Origin: Ancistrus triradiatus
Taxonomy: Eukaryota; Chordata; Actinopteri; Siluriformes; Loricariidae
NCBI GenBank assembly: GCA_025084515.1
Contig: JAJAGP010001983.1
Coordinates: forward strand, 79,652 to 143,651
Direction of reading: 5' to 3'
Length of the DNA: 64,000 nucleotides
Both the position numbers and the translations under genes were made by a program. The notes under the pieces were generated by a model. The model did no database searches, was not told the DNA's origin, and was given only the letters and a program-made list of their open reading frames with translations. This document shows positions 21,770 through 33,418 of this stretch, piece after piece. The number at the start of each line of letters is the position of its first letter. Position 1 is the stretch's first letter.

Positions 21770-22440
21770 ATGGATACAGCACACAAATGCCCTCCTCTGC
21801 CCACCCAAACACCTCCTCCCTCCCCAACCCTCCTGCAGGAGCGATCAAATCCAGGAGACACAACTTAAATGACGTGCAGCAAATCTTTATAGCCTTTACA
21901 ATATGGACCTGTGTGTATATGTCACCCTGAACCTGCCCTGTTTTCTTTTACCCAACACGGACTGGGGAAACAGACAAGATCCCACCAAGCTAAATGCTAC
22001 TACCGGTGTAGATTTTCCTTTTCATTTCTTTTCTTTTTTTTTTTTTTTTTTTTAAATTGTAGCTGTAGATTTTAGTTTACATGCAATGTAATAGTTTACA
22101 TGTGATGTAATAAGGAAAGTGTTCCTAAAAGGTCAACCAAATATGATGGTTCATTTAGCCTAATCCATTATATGTATGATGTTGAAGACGACAAAAAAAA
22201 GAAAACAAAAAAAAAAAAAGCGGAAAGCATATGTAGGTGTAGAATATTAGAGACGATGTCATTTCCTTGAGCCCCGGAGCTGTTTTTTCCCGTTCTGTGA
22301 TTACTGATATTGTGAATCTGTTCTACCTTTGTCACTTTGTAATGAAGAGAAGCTCATCGACCGTTTTGTAGCTCGGCTGAAATGAGCCACCGATGTAATA
22401 TCGCGTCATACACAATAAAAATATAACCTGTCCTTCTTGG
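21770..22440 (+). other. ube2e3: ube2e3 3' UTR
   Basis: Non-coding sequence runs from the stop to just past the AATAAA signal. It contains a long T run (about 22028-22053) and A-rich tracts at 22190-22220, both of which would be error-prone in sequencing. The downstream end is inferred. Confidence 0.75.
22414..22419 (+). terminator. ube2e3: Polyadenylation signal AATAAA
   Basis: This canonical hexamer lies 645 bp after the stop and is followed 20-35 bp later by a GT/T-rich stretch (TTCTTGGTGTTTTGTTTG), the usual downstream element. Confidence 0.8.
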
Positions 22441-22897
22441 TGTTTTGTTTGAATTCGTCTCTACAGAGAAATCACATTCTCTCAGATCTCTGAAGTGTTC
22501 ATAAGGCCAGAAATAGGGTAAGGTATTGAAACTAAGTTCCAGTTTGTAACCGGTTCCAAAATTCCAAGAAACGAACAGCATTTTGATTCCACCTATCGTT
22601 TCCTACATTATGCTTCAAATACACGGCCATCAATACTGTAAAAATATGTCTGTACGTACTTTTGTTCACGCTCCGCTAGAGCATATGGGGAAGATAGTCA
22701 CACAAAAGCCCTCAAAAGTTTGGCTCCACTGAAATGAATGATAAGGCGAAATGCAATATGTGTGGAACGTTGATATGTTGGAAAAAAAAAAAGGTTGCAC
22801 CTCCAATATGGCAAAACATCTAAGGTTCCATCATGATAGTGAGCATCTGAAGTGTACTGGGTTCGACAAATTGCGGTCTCAATTGGGATCAATTGGG
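22441..22897. other. Downstream flank, no feature
   Basis: The gene is over and no repeat is recognised. The minus frame at 22698-23144 is partly the complement of a SINE. Confidence 0.5.
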
Positions 22898-23092
22898 ACT
22901 GTGGTAGCCTAGTGGACTGTGGTAGCCTAACGGTTAAGGACTGGACTCTGGAGCAGAAGATCCAGGGTTCAAATCCCACCTCTACTAAGCTGCCACTGTT
23001 GGGTCCTTGTGCAAGTCCCTTAACCCAGAAATGTTTGGATTGTAAGACTGTATAAGTTGTAAGTCGCTCTGGATAAGGGCGTCTGCTAAATG
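22898..23092 (+). repeat. SINE S1 with duplicated head
   Basis: The 18-bp head GACTGTGGTAGCCTAGTG is present twice in a row (22897-22934) before the normal A-box. The B-box GGTTCAAATCC and the tail AAGTCGCTCTGGATAAGG follow. Outside on the left, AATTGGGATC is also duplicated. Confidence 0.85.
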
Positions 23093-23268
23093 ACACAAAG
23101 GTGCTTAACAGTTTCTTTTTCTTAAAATGACCTAAAAAAGCCAAACTTCTTTCAATTATTACAGGTCATAAGTACTCTCTACTGCTAAAATGACAAAGCC
23201 GTGATCCAAAAGAAATGTAATAATTTTTACATTAAGCTTTTTCTTCCCATTTAAACCCATTACTTCTA

Positions 23269-23515
23269 CAGTAATTCCCCTAGATGCGAACCTTTGGCTA
23301 ACGAACTGTCAAAGATGCGAACGTGCATGTGCAGTACAATGAAAGTGTTTTGACTAAGTTAAAGTTTAAAAAGGTGGTGGAATTTCAAGTTAGATAGGTT
23401 ACATCTCTGGCGCTTAACGAAGGCAAGCAGAAAGTTGATATTTACTCGGTCTCTCATTTTCGGGCTTCATAAAGAAGTGGTTGTATCGAGGAACTGGTTA
23501 GTATCTAGAGGACTG
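23269..23515. mobile_element. Small candidate TIR element
   Basis: CAGTAATTCCCCTAGATGCGAAC on the left pairs imperfectly with GTTAGTATCTAGAGGACTG on the right, and TA flanks both ends. At about 250 bp it would be a MITE. Only one copy is seen here. Confidence 0.4.
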
Positions 23516-23870
23516 TACTAAGAATTATGAAAAAGTTTGTGCGGTGTGAAAGCTCATATTGTTGTACCTAATCTGCTCTTTGTATATAATACTGTCAGCG
23601 TTATCTTAAAGCTCTTAGTATTTACGATCACTTAACCTGTCAGTGGTTTTAATCTAATGGCTGATCAGTATGTCATAAAATATTTAAAAGCGCTGCTAAA
23701 AAAAACCCAGCTAGCATGAAAACATCCTTTTCAAAATGTGGACTGAATACAAATACGTCCCTTTGTACTCTGAATAGATAATGTGAATAATTGTATGTTT
23801 TTACAACACAACCCAGTATGTGTGCACATGTGCACACAGTGGTGTGGCTAAATAGTGGTGTGTGCAAAGT
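23516..23870. other. No recognised feature
   Basis: AT-rich spacer between a small TIR element and a tandem array. Confidence 0.5.
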
Positions 23871-24577
23871 TTGTGTGTCTTGTGAGGACCAAATGTCCCC
23901 ACATAGATAGAAAGATCTGACATTTTTACCCAGTGCAGACAGAAAGGCAACTTCCTTTTGAAGAACTAATAAAGTTAAAAGAGTTGCTTTAGGTAGAGGT
24001 TAAGGTTAGGTTTAGTTGTAGGTGTGGCATTAATTAGCTAATATTATGTCAAATGGAAAGTCCTCACAATGATAGAAAAATGTGTGTGTGTTCCTTGTCT
24101 TGCTATGCTTGTAAGGACCAAATGTCCCTACAATTATATGGAAACCTGGAGTTTTGACTACTGACGACCGTTTTCCATTATTTTTTACTCCAACTTTTAT
24201 TTGAAAAACCAAACGGGCCAAAAGACTTGCTTTGGGTTACTGAGGTTAAGGTTAGGCGCTAATTAGCATTAATTAGCAGCTTAAGTCCTTTCATTGTCAT
24301 TTATGTCAGAAAAGGATAGCAAGACAAACGCGCTCGCGCGTGTGCATACCTTGTCTTCCTATAGAAAGACCGGGCAATTTTGAAAGAATGTTTTGCTTGT
24401 CCTTACTTCTTACTTACTTTTTACAAAAATGGCAACTTTAATTTTAAAAATCAAAAGAGCCAAAAGGTTTCCTTTAGGTTAAAGAGGTTTGGGTTATGTG
24501 CATTAATATGCTACAGTGATCACTATATCAATGGAAAGTCCTCACAAGGGTAGCGAGACGTGTATGTGTGTGTTACA
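23871..24577. repeat. Tandem array T, about 3 units of 220-260 bp
   Basis: Each unit runs GGACCAAATGTCCCCACA, then a CAAAAGAGCCAAAA-like middle, a GGTTAGGGTTAGG-like stretch, GCATTAATTAGC, and TCAATGGAAAGTCCTCACAA, with a GT tract as junction. Units are 75% similar at best by eye. The same unit forms a longer array at 36905-38020 and a single copy at 50040. Confidence 0.8.
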
Positions 24578-24699
24578 ATCTAAATCGCCCTCGAAATTAC
24601 GTCATTCTACAAAAGACCGTCTCCGAGGGTCTCTCGGGGACATCCCACACTCACACACTCCCTTTGTCTTTCCCTTTGTGCAGAAAGAGATTAATCTTG

Positions 24700-24701
<2 letters not shown>

Positions 24702-24732
<31 letters not shown>
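24702..24732. repeat. (GT)n microsatellite
   Basis: About 15 uninterrupted GT units. Confidence 0.95.
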
Positions 24733-24734
<2 letters not shown>

Positions 24735-25354
24735 CAGTCACATACACGCCCCCGAGGAGACGTGAACACAGAGTGATGTGTACGGCCCCCTGGTGGATTA
24801 TGTTTTAATGACTGTTGCCCTTTCTGACTGAGGGGAAAACCTTAGGGTTTTTTGATCTGCCGTTTCAGTGCAACTGTGTGATCCGTTTCTGTTATAAAAA
24901 CCAAACAGAGCTCAGGTGACATTTAGAGCTTTCTTTTGGGGGCCTTAAGGGATTAGTTGACACATTCGTTTAAGGTCATTGCTGAATAAACACTCAGTCT
25001 TATCATCTGGTGATGGACTGTGTGTAAATCCGGATTATATAATCTGTTTACACAAATCAATAATTTATCTCAGACAGATACAGTACGGTCACTTTTAATG
25101 GATAACATGACAAATCAGTGATCTAATTCGTACATGAATGGGCCTGTAAACTGCATACTAGCACTGTGAGATCACGATCTTTGTACATACAGTATAATCC
25201 ATACATATACTCCCAAACAAAAATAAGAGGGCACTCCGAAGTTTCTTAAAATCCACATATCTACAAGTATTGAAGCAATTCCTTTCCAGTGTCTGATTAA
25301 TTCCAACACATTCCAACACATCCTACTTAATGAGGTGGTCAAATCATATTTGGT
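24733..25354. other. No recognised gene; possible MITE edge
   Basis: At 25215-25260 the phrase AAATAAGAGGGCACTCC looks like an element end, but no mate was found. Confidence 0.4.
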
Positions 25355-25546
25355 ACTGTGGTAGCCTAGTGGGTAAGGTACTGGACTCTGGATCAGAAGG
25401 TCCAGGGTTCAAATCCCACCTCTGCCAAGCAGCCACTGTTGGGTCCTTGGGCAAGACCCTTAACCCACAATTGCTTGGATTATAAGATTGTATCAATTGT
25501 AAGTTGCTCTGGACAAGAGTGTCTGCTAAATGCTGTAAATGTAAAT
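25355..25546 (+). repeat. SINE S1, near full length
   Basis: The A-box-like head ACTGTGGTAGCCTAGTGG, B-box GGTTCAAATCCC and tail CTGCTAAATGCTGTAAATG are all present. This is the cleanest plus-strand copy in the window. Confidence 0.9.
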
Positions 25547-25599
25547 ATTTATTGAGAAAAAGTACAAAACACATGAAAGCTGTGATTGAAATATTGATT

Positions 25600-25720
25600 T
25601 ATGAACTTCATTCATTCACTTTCTTATCCACTTAAGCCTTTTACAGGGTCGTGGGAGAGCCGGTGCCTAGCCGGCAGCAAAGGGCACAAGGCAGGAACAA
25701 TCCTAGAGAGGGCGATATAA
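25600..25720. repeat. Short fish repeat (TTATCCAC...GGGAGCC type)
   Basis: CACTTTCTTATCCACTTAAG followed by GGGTCGTGGGAGAGCCGGTGCC and a GGGCACAAGGCAGG segment resembles a common fish non-coding repeat. Weaker relatives are at 30860-30990 and 36125-36190. Confidence 0.5.
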
Positions 25721-26023
25721 ACTTGTATCATTCGTATTATTAATTGAGGTCTGAAAACACCTTTGTTATTTTGACGAGGCCTTCATTTGTTTTCATTTAC
25801 AATGAATAATTGTTCTAGTCGTTGCTGCAAATAAATATTTCTATTTGGAATTTGTCTGTAATTTCTAGAATAAAACAAAAATGCTCCATTTCACTCCAAC
25901 ACATACAGTACCTACAGATAGCAAAGCCTGAACTGACAATTTTGCAGTGTTCTCTTATTTGTTTCCAGAGCTGTACATCCAAACCCCTGGGCATTAACAC
26001 AAGGTCGGTTCTTCTTTCCTGCT

Positions 26024-26285
26024 AGAAATGCTACAGTCTACTGGGAAGGCTTTTCACTAAATCTGGGAATATGGTAGCAGGGATTCTGTAAAATTAAAAT
26101 TTATCTCAAATGTGATTGGTTGGGATGTGGTCACACCAAATTTGGCAAAACAATTTCTTTATGAACCTCTCCCAAAAGACCTCTCCCAAATTGTAAGCAC
26201 AAATTTGGAAGCCCACAATTCTCTATAATACCATTGTATTCTGCAGCAGTAAGATTATCCTTCACTGGAACTAAGGGATCCATCA
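26024..26285 (-). mobile_element. Decayed Tc1-type non-coding fragment
   Basis: CTACTGGGAAGGCTTTTCAC and CCTTCACTGGAACTAAGGG are landmarks of a fish Tc1-related element, seen here in complement sense. Order is kept, but most of the middle has decayed. Confidence 0.5.
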
Positions 26286-26430
26286 AAAGAGCAGGATAAC
26301 ATTATTGTTTCCTCACCAGACCTTTTCAAGTTTAAGAACAGTTATGCAGAGGGTTTCCCTGGGGTTTGGCAACCCAAAAATCCTCCGTTAGAATTCCAGA
26401 TGGTGAAGTATGATTCATCAGTATTCATCG

Positions 26431-26735
26431 GGACTGTAGTGGCACAGCGGTTAAGGTAAAGTCACTAAATAATGCAGGTATGCGTATTTTTTTACATTAT
26501 TTTTTTCAATATTTTATTTATCTGTTAATATTTACTTAGTTTCTGTTTTTTGAACTATTACTACAGACTTATTTGACTAGACAAATTAGTCTCATTCCTA
26601 CATTTGTCTTCTAAGCCACCCAAGGAGGATGGAACCCTTCAGTCAGGGTTCAAGCAACTATTGCTTGGATTTTACCTTGTAAAGTAGTAGTAAGTTGCTC
26701 TGCATAATAGCCTAGATGTAATTGTAAATGTAAAA
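26431..26735 (+). repeat. Decayed SINE S1 split by AT-rich sequence
   Basis: The head GACTGTAGTGGCACAGCGG lies at 26431-26460. The tail (AGTAAGTTGCTCTGCATAAT to GTAAATGTAAA) lies at 26635-26735. About 165 bp of unrelated AT-rich sequence separates them. Confidence 0.45.
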
Positions 26736-27084
26736 TTCTACTGCACCAAGGGCCAGTGGTGGTGTGCTTTACACCACTTTAGTGCACTTGGCACTGATGC
26801 TTATTGTAGACTTGTGTTTGGCTGCTTGTCCATGGAAACCCAGTGAGTGTTTATCTTTTTGTGGGCATCATCAGACCCACTTTACTGGGGCACATACAAC
26901 TGAAATCACATGGTAAAAAGTCAGCTTTATATTGGATATTGCTGAGCAGAACTACAGGACATGCAATGCACATTCACTACAGACACTACATTTCCCATTA
27001 TGCTCCAGCATCATCCCTAAAGCTTGAGCAGTTAATGCATTCAGTCAGAGCCAGTTTCTCTCATTCGTTTGCATGGATTAATGG

Positions 27085-28232
27085 ACAGCCTCAAACAGTC
27101 AGACTCCAAACTCAACCATGGCCAAGACCCAAGAGCTGTCGAAGGACACCAGGAAGAAAATTGTAGACCTGCACCAGGCTGGGAAGAGTGAATCTACAAT
27201 AGTCAAGCAAGTTGGTGTGAATAAATCAACTGTGGGAGCAATTGTAAGACATACAAGACCATTGATAATCTCCCTCGATCTGGGGCCCCTTGCAAGATCT
27301 CATCCCGTGGGGTCAAAATGATCATGAGAACGGTGAGCAAAAATCCCAGAACTACACGGAGGGACCTGATGAATGACCTGCAGAGAGCTGGGACCAAAGT
27401 AACAAAGGCTACCATCAGTAACACACTACGCCAAGAGGGACTCAGATCCTGCAGTGCCAGGCGTGTCCCCCTGCTTAAGCCCAGTACATGTCCAGGCCCG
27501 TCTGAAGTTTGGCAGAGAGCATATGGATGATCCAGAAGAGGATTGAGAGAATATCATGTGGTCAGATGAAACAAAACTAGAACTTTTTGGTAAAAACTCA
27601 ACTGGAGGAAGAAGAATGCTGAGTTGCATCCCAAGAACACCATACCTACTGTGAGGCATGGGGGTGGAAACGTCATGCTTTGGGGCTGTTTTTCTGCAAA
27701 GGGGACAGGACGACTGATCTGTGTTAAGGGAAGAATGAACGGGGCCATGTATCGTGAGATTTTAAGTCAAAACCTCCTTCCGTCAGTGAGAGCATTGAAG
27801 ATGGAACGTTGGATGGGTCTTCCAGTATGACAATGATCCCATGATCAGGCAACAAAGGAGTGGCTCCGTAAAAAGCATTTCAAGGTCCTGGAGTGGCCTA
27901 GTCAGTCTCCAGACCTCAACCCCATAGAAAATTTGTGGAGGGAGTTGAAAGTCCGTGTTGCCCCGTGTTGCCCCGAAGACTTATAGGAAACGTTTGACCT
28001 CTGTCATTGCCAACAAAGGTTATGTTACAAAGTATTGAGTTGAACTTTTGTTACTGACCAAATACTTATTTTCCATCATAATTTACAATTAAATTTTTTA
28101 AAAATCCCACAATGTGATTTTGTCTCTCATAGTTGAAGTGTACCTATGATGAAAATTACAGACCTCTCTCATCTTTCTAAGTAGGAGAACTTGCACAATC
28201 AGTGGCTGACTAAATACTTTTTTGCCCCACTG
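27085..28232 (+). mobile_element. Tc1 family A, right TIR present, left truncated
   Basis: It starts inside the leader (CAGCCTCAAACAGTCAGACT) and ends with the right TIR (TTTTTTGCCCCACTG) and TA. Transposase begins at 27118, MAKTQELSKDTRKKIVDLHQ, with an HTH around KQVGVNKSTVGAIV. A frameshift near 27250 moves the frame to 27318-27530 (RTTRRDLMNDLQRAGTKVTK). A TGG-to-TGA change follows in DPEED*ENIMW at about 27544. Later pieces carry HGGGNVMLWGCFSAKGTGR (27624-27830) and PSQSPDLNPIENLWRELK (about 27900-27950). It is inactive. Confidence 0.9.
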
Positions 28233-28324
28233 TACTTTTAGCAATGTAATGTCTGTGTAATTTTATGAGTCAATTACCGCAAGTAAATCTACTCATACCA
28301 GCTAACTATATTAAAGACGTAAAT

Positions 28325-28440
28325 GGCATGGTGGTTGAAGCGGTTAGTGCTGTCATCTCACAGCTCCAGAGATCCCTGGTTTGATCCCAACCTTGGACTC
28401 TGCCTGTGTGTAGTTTGCATGTCCTGCCCAATTATCATTA
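28325..28440 (+). repeat. SINE-like repeat S2
   Basis: GGCATGGTGGTTGAAGCGG, a CATCTCACAGCTCCAGAG segment, a worn B-box (TGGTTTGATCCC) and TGTGTAGTTTGCATGTCCTG occur in the order of a widespread fish tRNA-derived SINE. A second copy lies at 40186-40330. Confidence 0.6.
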
Positions 28441-28785
28441 TCTGACTAGTATCGATGTAACCTTTCTCCTGTCGTGAATAGCCGTTGGTTAGCGTAGCCA
28501 CTGGAAACATCCTGCTAGGTAAAACACTTTTAAAACACCACTGTATGTTGCATAATAGTTCTCTGAGGGGAGACAGTAAAAACAAAGTGAGATAAAAGGT
28601 TATTACTTCTCACATCTGACTGTAATCAGCAGAAAACAGACAGGTGGGATTTGTGTTGTATATCCTGCTCCTTATCCATATCCTGCTCCTTTATGTCCTC
28701 AGATTGGCACCTTATGTTCAAGTGCACCAAACACACCTGATTTAACTCAACAGCCAAGCATAATGACTTCTCACAGATAAAAATA

Positions 28786-29591
28786 CAGTGGTGCTTGAAA
28801 ATGTGTGAATGCTTTATCATTTTCGGCATAAATCTGACCTAAAGTCCTGAAAGTAGATAAAGGGAATCACATTAAGCAAATGAGACGAATATTATTCTTG
28901 GTTATTTATTTTTTGAGGAAAATGATCCAATGTTACATATCAGTGAGTGGCAAAGTATGCAAACCTCTACGCTTAACAGATATTTTGAAGTTAGATGCTT
29001 TCAATCAATGGGGTGACCATCAGGTGTGAGTGTGCACACTGTTGTATTTAAAGAACAAAAGTATCTATCATCACCTAATGATCAAAGTCTGATTTTAGCG
29101 ACTTTTGTGGAAGTGTATTATGGAACAAACAAATGAGATTTCTGAGGACCTCAGAAAAAGAGCTGTTGATGCTCATTAGGTTGGAAAAGGTTACAATCTC
29201 TAAGGAGTTTGGACACAACAAATTCACAGTCAGACAGACTGTGTACATTGGAAGAAATTCACTCGAAGAGCAAGGTGTGTGATAGTCTACGAGATGAGGT
29301 AACATCTAGACAACTAAAGGCCTCTCTCAGAATACTGAACAACAATGATGTTCATGGCATGGTTGCAAGAAGAAAGAACACTGTTGCCTGTCACATGGTG
29401 CGTAGACAAACCAGAAGGCTATTGGAACGTTTTATGGATGGATGAGTCCGAAAATAACTGTTTGGTTTAAATGAGAAGTGTTACATTTGGAGAACAAAAA
29501 CACTGCATTCCAGCATAAGAAACCTGGTGGTGGTAATATCATGATTGAGGCCTGTTTTGCTGCATCTGGTTCGATAGCTTGCCATCATTGA
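28786..29591 (+). mobile_element. Tc1 family B, left TIR to mid-transposase, 3' truncated
   Basis: TA then CAGTGGTGCTTGAAAATG begins the left TIR. The transposase start reads MEQTNEISEDLRKRAVDAH and then a stop. The HTH and linker continue with indels (RRLLERFMDG region), as does the start of the catalytic core. Homology ends at GCCATCATTG, where a different element starts. Confidence 0.85.
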
Positions 29592-29760
29592 GTGCATTTA
29601 TATGCACTTAATAATCCGATAGCTGCAGAAAAGGTAGTACACATCCACCTGAGTACTGTTGTAATGGGGAAACCTCCGGGTTTACATGACAATAATAAAA
29701 CCAGGCAATAATCGGATTTCTACTTTGCACCAGTCAATAATCTCACAGAAAGATGTGACT
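29592..29760. mobile_element. Possible MITE end abutting the Tc1 copy
   Basis: GTGCATTTATATGCACTTAATAATCCGATAG resembles the end of a fish MITE (TTTACATGCACTTAATAATC type). GGGTTTACATGACAATAATA and AATAATCGGATTTC follow. No matching far end was identified. Confidence 0.35.
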
Positions 29761-31144
29761 TAAACTCAGTTTTTAATATTAAATTGTCATATTCTTCATT
29801 TTCTTGAGTATATATATTGCATTTCAGAGTCTCCACCAAGTGCTCCATAGCCGTTTAGCTCGTGGTGCGTTTTAATTCAGGGGTTGCCAGATCCCACGAG
29901 ATAATCCCCAGAAGATCTATGTAAATAAACCCAAATGACGCGAAATCCCTAAGAATAATAAGACTTGGCCACGATGTTATTTTCCGCTAGCCGCTCTGCC
30001 CTGACACATCTAATTGAAATGTACACAAATTTCATATTTTTCAAAGATGCACGAAACCAAGGGGAGGTGAACAATATGAAACGTTGTTGTGGTAGTAATA
30101 CCAGCAAGCATTTACGGTTGTGAGATGAAAGATTGGAAGCGCTCTCAGTGTGTGTATGTACTATTAAAATATTACTAATTATATAAAGTGATTAACGCTA
30201 TGAAGTTCTCCCAGAAGAGTCAACTCATGTTATGAAGGCATCGTGTAAAGTACGTGTTAATGACAGTACGAGTGCTTCAACAATCTGATTACATATTTCA
30301 CCACTAGAGGGAGATAAAGCATTAAATGTAGTAGACGTGTCCGTACCCGGTGTACAGCACCATTGCAAAAAGGGCGAGAAAAAGCTTGTATTTATAGAAC
30401 TTGCACCATTATACTCAAAAAACAAATGTATCTAATTCACCCAGTCTCTGAACACACCGTTAATGGTACCTTAATTTTGCGTTGACGAAGTGGTTCCCAA
30501 TTTTCCTTAACAGCGAGCAGGTTTGTGTCATCGATCGACCCCATACCCACTGTGTACATCTTTTATTACATATGGTTCCCGTTTCCACTTACACCTTAAA
30601 CAACACGGTACAACTTCTGTCATTGGTTCACTGACTGAATGCAAACTGTTCAATTCAACACCAGCTCCTCTGACTTTTCTGTAGCAGAATTCTTTCAATT
30701 TGTGTTTCCTCACTCAGATACATATGAAATATTGGATACCGGACTTACAGGACACCCTGTTTAAGAGTTTGGTATTAGGCTGGTATTTGCATGCCATTGT
30801 TTAAAGCTGTTAAACTATATATTTGACTAAGTTTCAAAAGCTTTTAAACGCATCCCATTTTACTCCAGCTTGTCCTGGTCAGGGGGTCCAGAGCCGAGGC
30901 TAAAATTCACTGGGCGCACCACCCCACCTTCAAGTTGCAAGCCTTCGCAGTATTTGAACCCAGGTCTTTGGGAACTGCGTTTCCAGTATAGGTATGTGTC
31001 TTTTAATGACCATCTGGTCAATGTATGTTTGCTTTAATGAGCAATGTCTTAGGAATTATAATAAATTATAATAGGAAATAAAAATCTGACTTTTAACTCT
31101 GAACATTGTGGCCGTAAACAGCCAATCAACACTGCGTATCTACA
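29761..31144. other. Intergenic, no supported feature
   Basis: No coding or repeat structure is recognised except a short fish-repeat relic near 30860-30990. Confidence 0.5.
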
Positions 31145-31435
31145 AGCAGAGGCAGGAGTTTAAGAGCAGAAACTTCATCATTCGTACATGTGTATTTACC
31201 TACCTTACTGGTTTGCTTGCTTGTTAGCTCACGTTTGAACTAGAGATTGTTCTACTAGAGACTGTTCCACCTCAGTTGATGTGTTTAGAGACTTTTTTAC
31301 TCGTGTTTGTGTGGACCATTGTCCGCTACTTATTTGTAACAAGCCATAAATGATGTTCATTAGTTATGTTCCTGTCCTATTGTAAGTAGTACTCCTTTGT
31401 TTGCCTCAACACTAAATGTATATTCTCTCTAACCT
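31145..31435 (+). repeat. Dispersed repeat R1, copy 2
   Basis: It is collinear with 12462-12745. Its right edge lies against the TA of the next Tc1 element, so family B probably inserted near the end of this repeat. Confidence 0.6.
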
Positions 31436-31966
31436 ATATCTACAGTGGTGCTTGAAAGTTTGTGAACCCTTTTAGAATTTTCCATATTTCTGCATAAATA
31501 TGACCTAAAATATCATCAGATTTTCACACAAGTCCTAAACCGAACCCAGTTAAACAAATGAGGAAAATATTTTATACTTGCTCATTTATTTATTGAGGAA
31601 AATGATCCAATATTACATATTAGTGAGTGGCAAAAGTATGTGAACCTTTGCTTTCAGTATCTGGTGTGACCCCCCTGTGCAGCAATAACTGCTACTAAAC
31701 GTTTCCTGTAACTGTTGGGATGAGGTTCTTATGCTGGAATGCAGTGTTTTCCTTTCTCTAAACATAATGCTTTTCTTTTAAACCAAAAAAATTCTATTTT
31801 GGTCTCATCCATTCACAAAACATTCTTCCAGTAGCCTTCTGGCTTGTCCACATGATCTTTAGCAAACAGCAGACGAGCAGCAATGTTCTTTTTGGAGAGC
31901 AGTGGCTTTGTCCTTGCAACCCTGCCATGCACACCATTGTTGTTCAGTGTCACTCACTAATATGTA

Positions 31967-33418
31967 CCGTAGGGCAAAAAAGTATTTAGTCAGCCACTGA
32001 TTGTGCAAGTTCCCCTACTTAGAAAGATGAGAGAGGTCTGTAATTTTCATCATAGGTACCCCTCAACTATGAGAGATAAAATGAGAAAAAAAATCACATT
32101 GTAGGATTTTTTAAGAATGTAATTGCAAATCATTGAAAATAAGTATTTGGTCACCCACAAACAAGCAAGATTTCTGACTCTCACAGACCTGTAACTTCTT
32201 CTTTAAGAAGCTCTTCTGTCCTCCACTCGTTACCTGTATTAATGGCACCTGTTAGAGCTCGTTATCTGTATAAAAGACACCTGTCCACAGCCTCAAACAG
32301 TCAGACTCCAAACTCAACCATGGCCAAGACCAAAGAGCTGTTAAAGGACACCAGGAAGAAAATTGTAGACCTGCAGCAGGCTGGGAAGAGTGAATCTACA
32401 ATAGGCAAGCAGGTTGGAGTGAATAAATCAACTGTGGGAGCAATTGTAAGACATACAAGACCATTGATAATCTCCCTCGATCTGGAGCTCCTTGCGAGAT
32501 CTCATCCCGTGGGGTCAAAATGATCATGAGAACAGCGAGCAAAACTTAAGCCCCCCTACTTAAGCCAGTATATGTCCAGGTCCATCTGAAGTTTGCCAGA
32601 GAGCATATGGATGATCCAGAAGAGGATTGGGAGAATATCATGTGGTCAGATGAAACCAAAATACAACTTTTTGGTAAAAATTTAACTCGCCGTGTTTGGA
32701 GGAGGAAGAATACTGAGTTGCGTCCCAAGAACACCATACCTACTGTGAAGCATGGGGGTGGAAACATCATGCTTTGGGGCTGTTTTTCTGCAGAGTGGAC
32801 AGGACGACTGATCCGTGTTAAGGGAAGAATGAACAGGGCCATGTATCGTGAGATTTTAAGCCAAAACCTCCTTCCATCAGTGAGAGCATTGAAGATGGAA
32901 CGTGGCTGGGTCTTCCAGCATGACAATGATCTCAAACACACCGCTCAGGCAATGAAGGAGTGGCTCTGTAAAAAGCATTTCAAGGTCCTGGAGTGGCCTA
33001 GCCAGTCTCCAGACCTCAACACCATAGAAAATGTGTGGAGGGAGTTGAAAGTATGAGTTTCTCCCAAACATCACTGCTCTAGAGGAGATCTGCATGGAGG
33101 AATGGGCCAAAATACCATCTACAGTGTGTGCCAACCTGGTGAAGACTTAGAGGAAACGTTTGACCTCTGTCATTGCCAACAAAGGTTATGTTACAAAGTA
33201 TTGAGTTGAAGCAAATTTATTGACCAAATACTTATTTTCCACCATAATTTACAATTAAATTCTTTCAAAATCCTACAACATGATTTCAAGGATTTTTTTT
33301 TTTTCCAAGGATTCATAGTTGAAGTGTACCTATGATGAAAATTACAGACCTCTCTCATCGTTCTAAGTAGGAGAACTTGCACAATCAGTGGATGACTAAA
33401 TACTTTTTTGCCCCACTG
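31967..33418 (+). mobile_element. Tc1 family A nested in family B
   Basis: The left end CCGTAGGGCAAAAAAGTATT (two changes from CAGTGGGG) follows TA at 31965. The right end CTTTTTTGCCCCACTG precedes TA at 33419. Joining the flanks restores the family B wording ATATGTAATATTGG, confirming a TA insertion. This is the most complete A copy in the window apart from an internal deletion of about 0.12 kb in the transposase linker. Confidence 0.92.
32320..33056 (+). pseudogene. Tc1 family A transposase, nearly complete core
   Basis: The N-terminal piece 32320-32523 starts MAKTKELLKDTRKKIVDLQQ, with HTH text KQVGVNKSTVGAIV, then runs out of frame. A deletion removes the second half of the DNA-binding region. 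The frame 32607-33056 (149 residues) is the catalytic core: Asp15 in WSDETK, the Gly-rich HGGGNIMLWGCFSA, Asp106 in FQHDNDLKHT and Glu141 in PDLNTIENVW, giving DD34E spacing. It ends at a TGA inside RELKV, short of the family C-terminus, which continues in the DNA to about 33190. All three acidic residues remain, but the split and the deletion make it non-functional. Confidence 0.9.
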
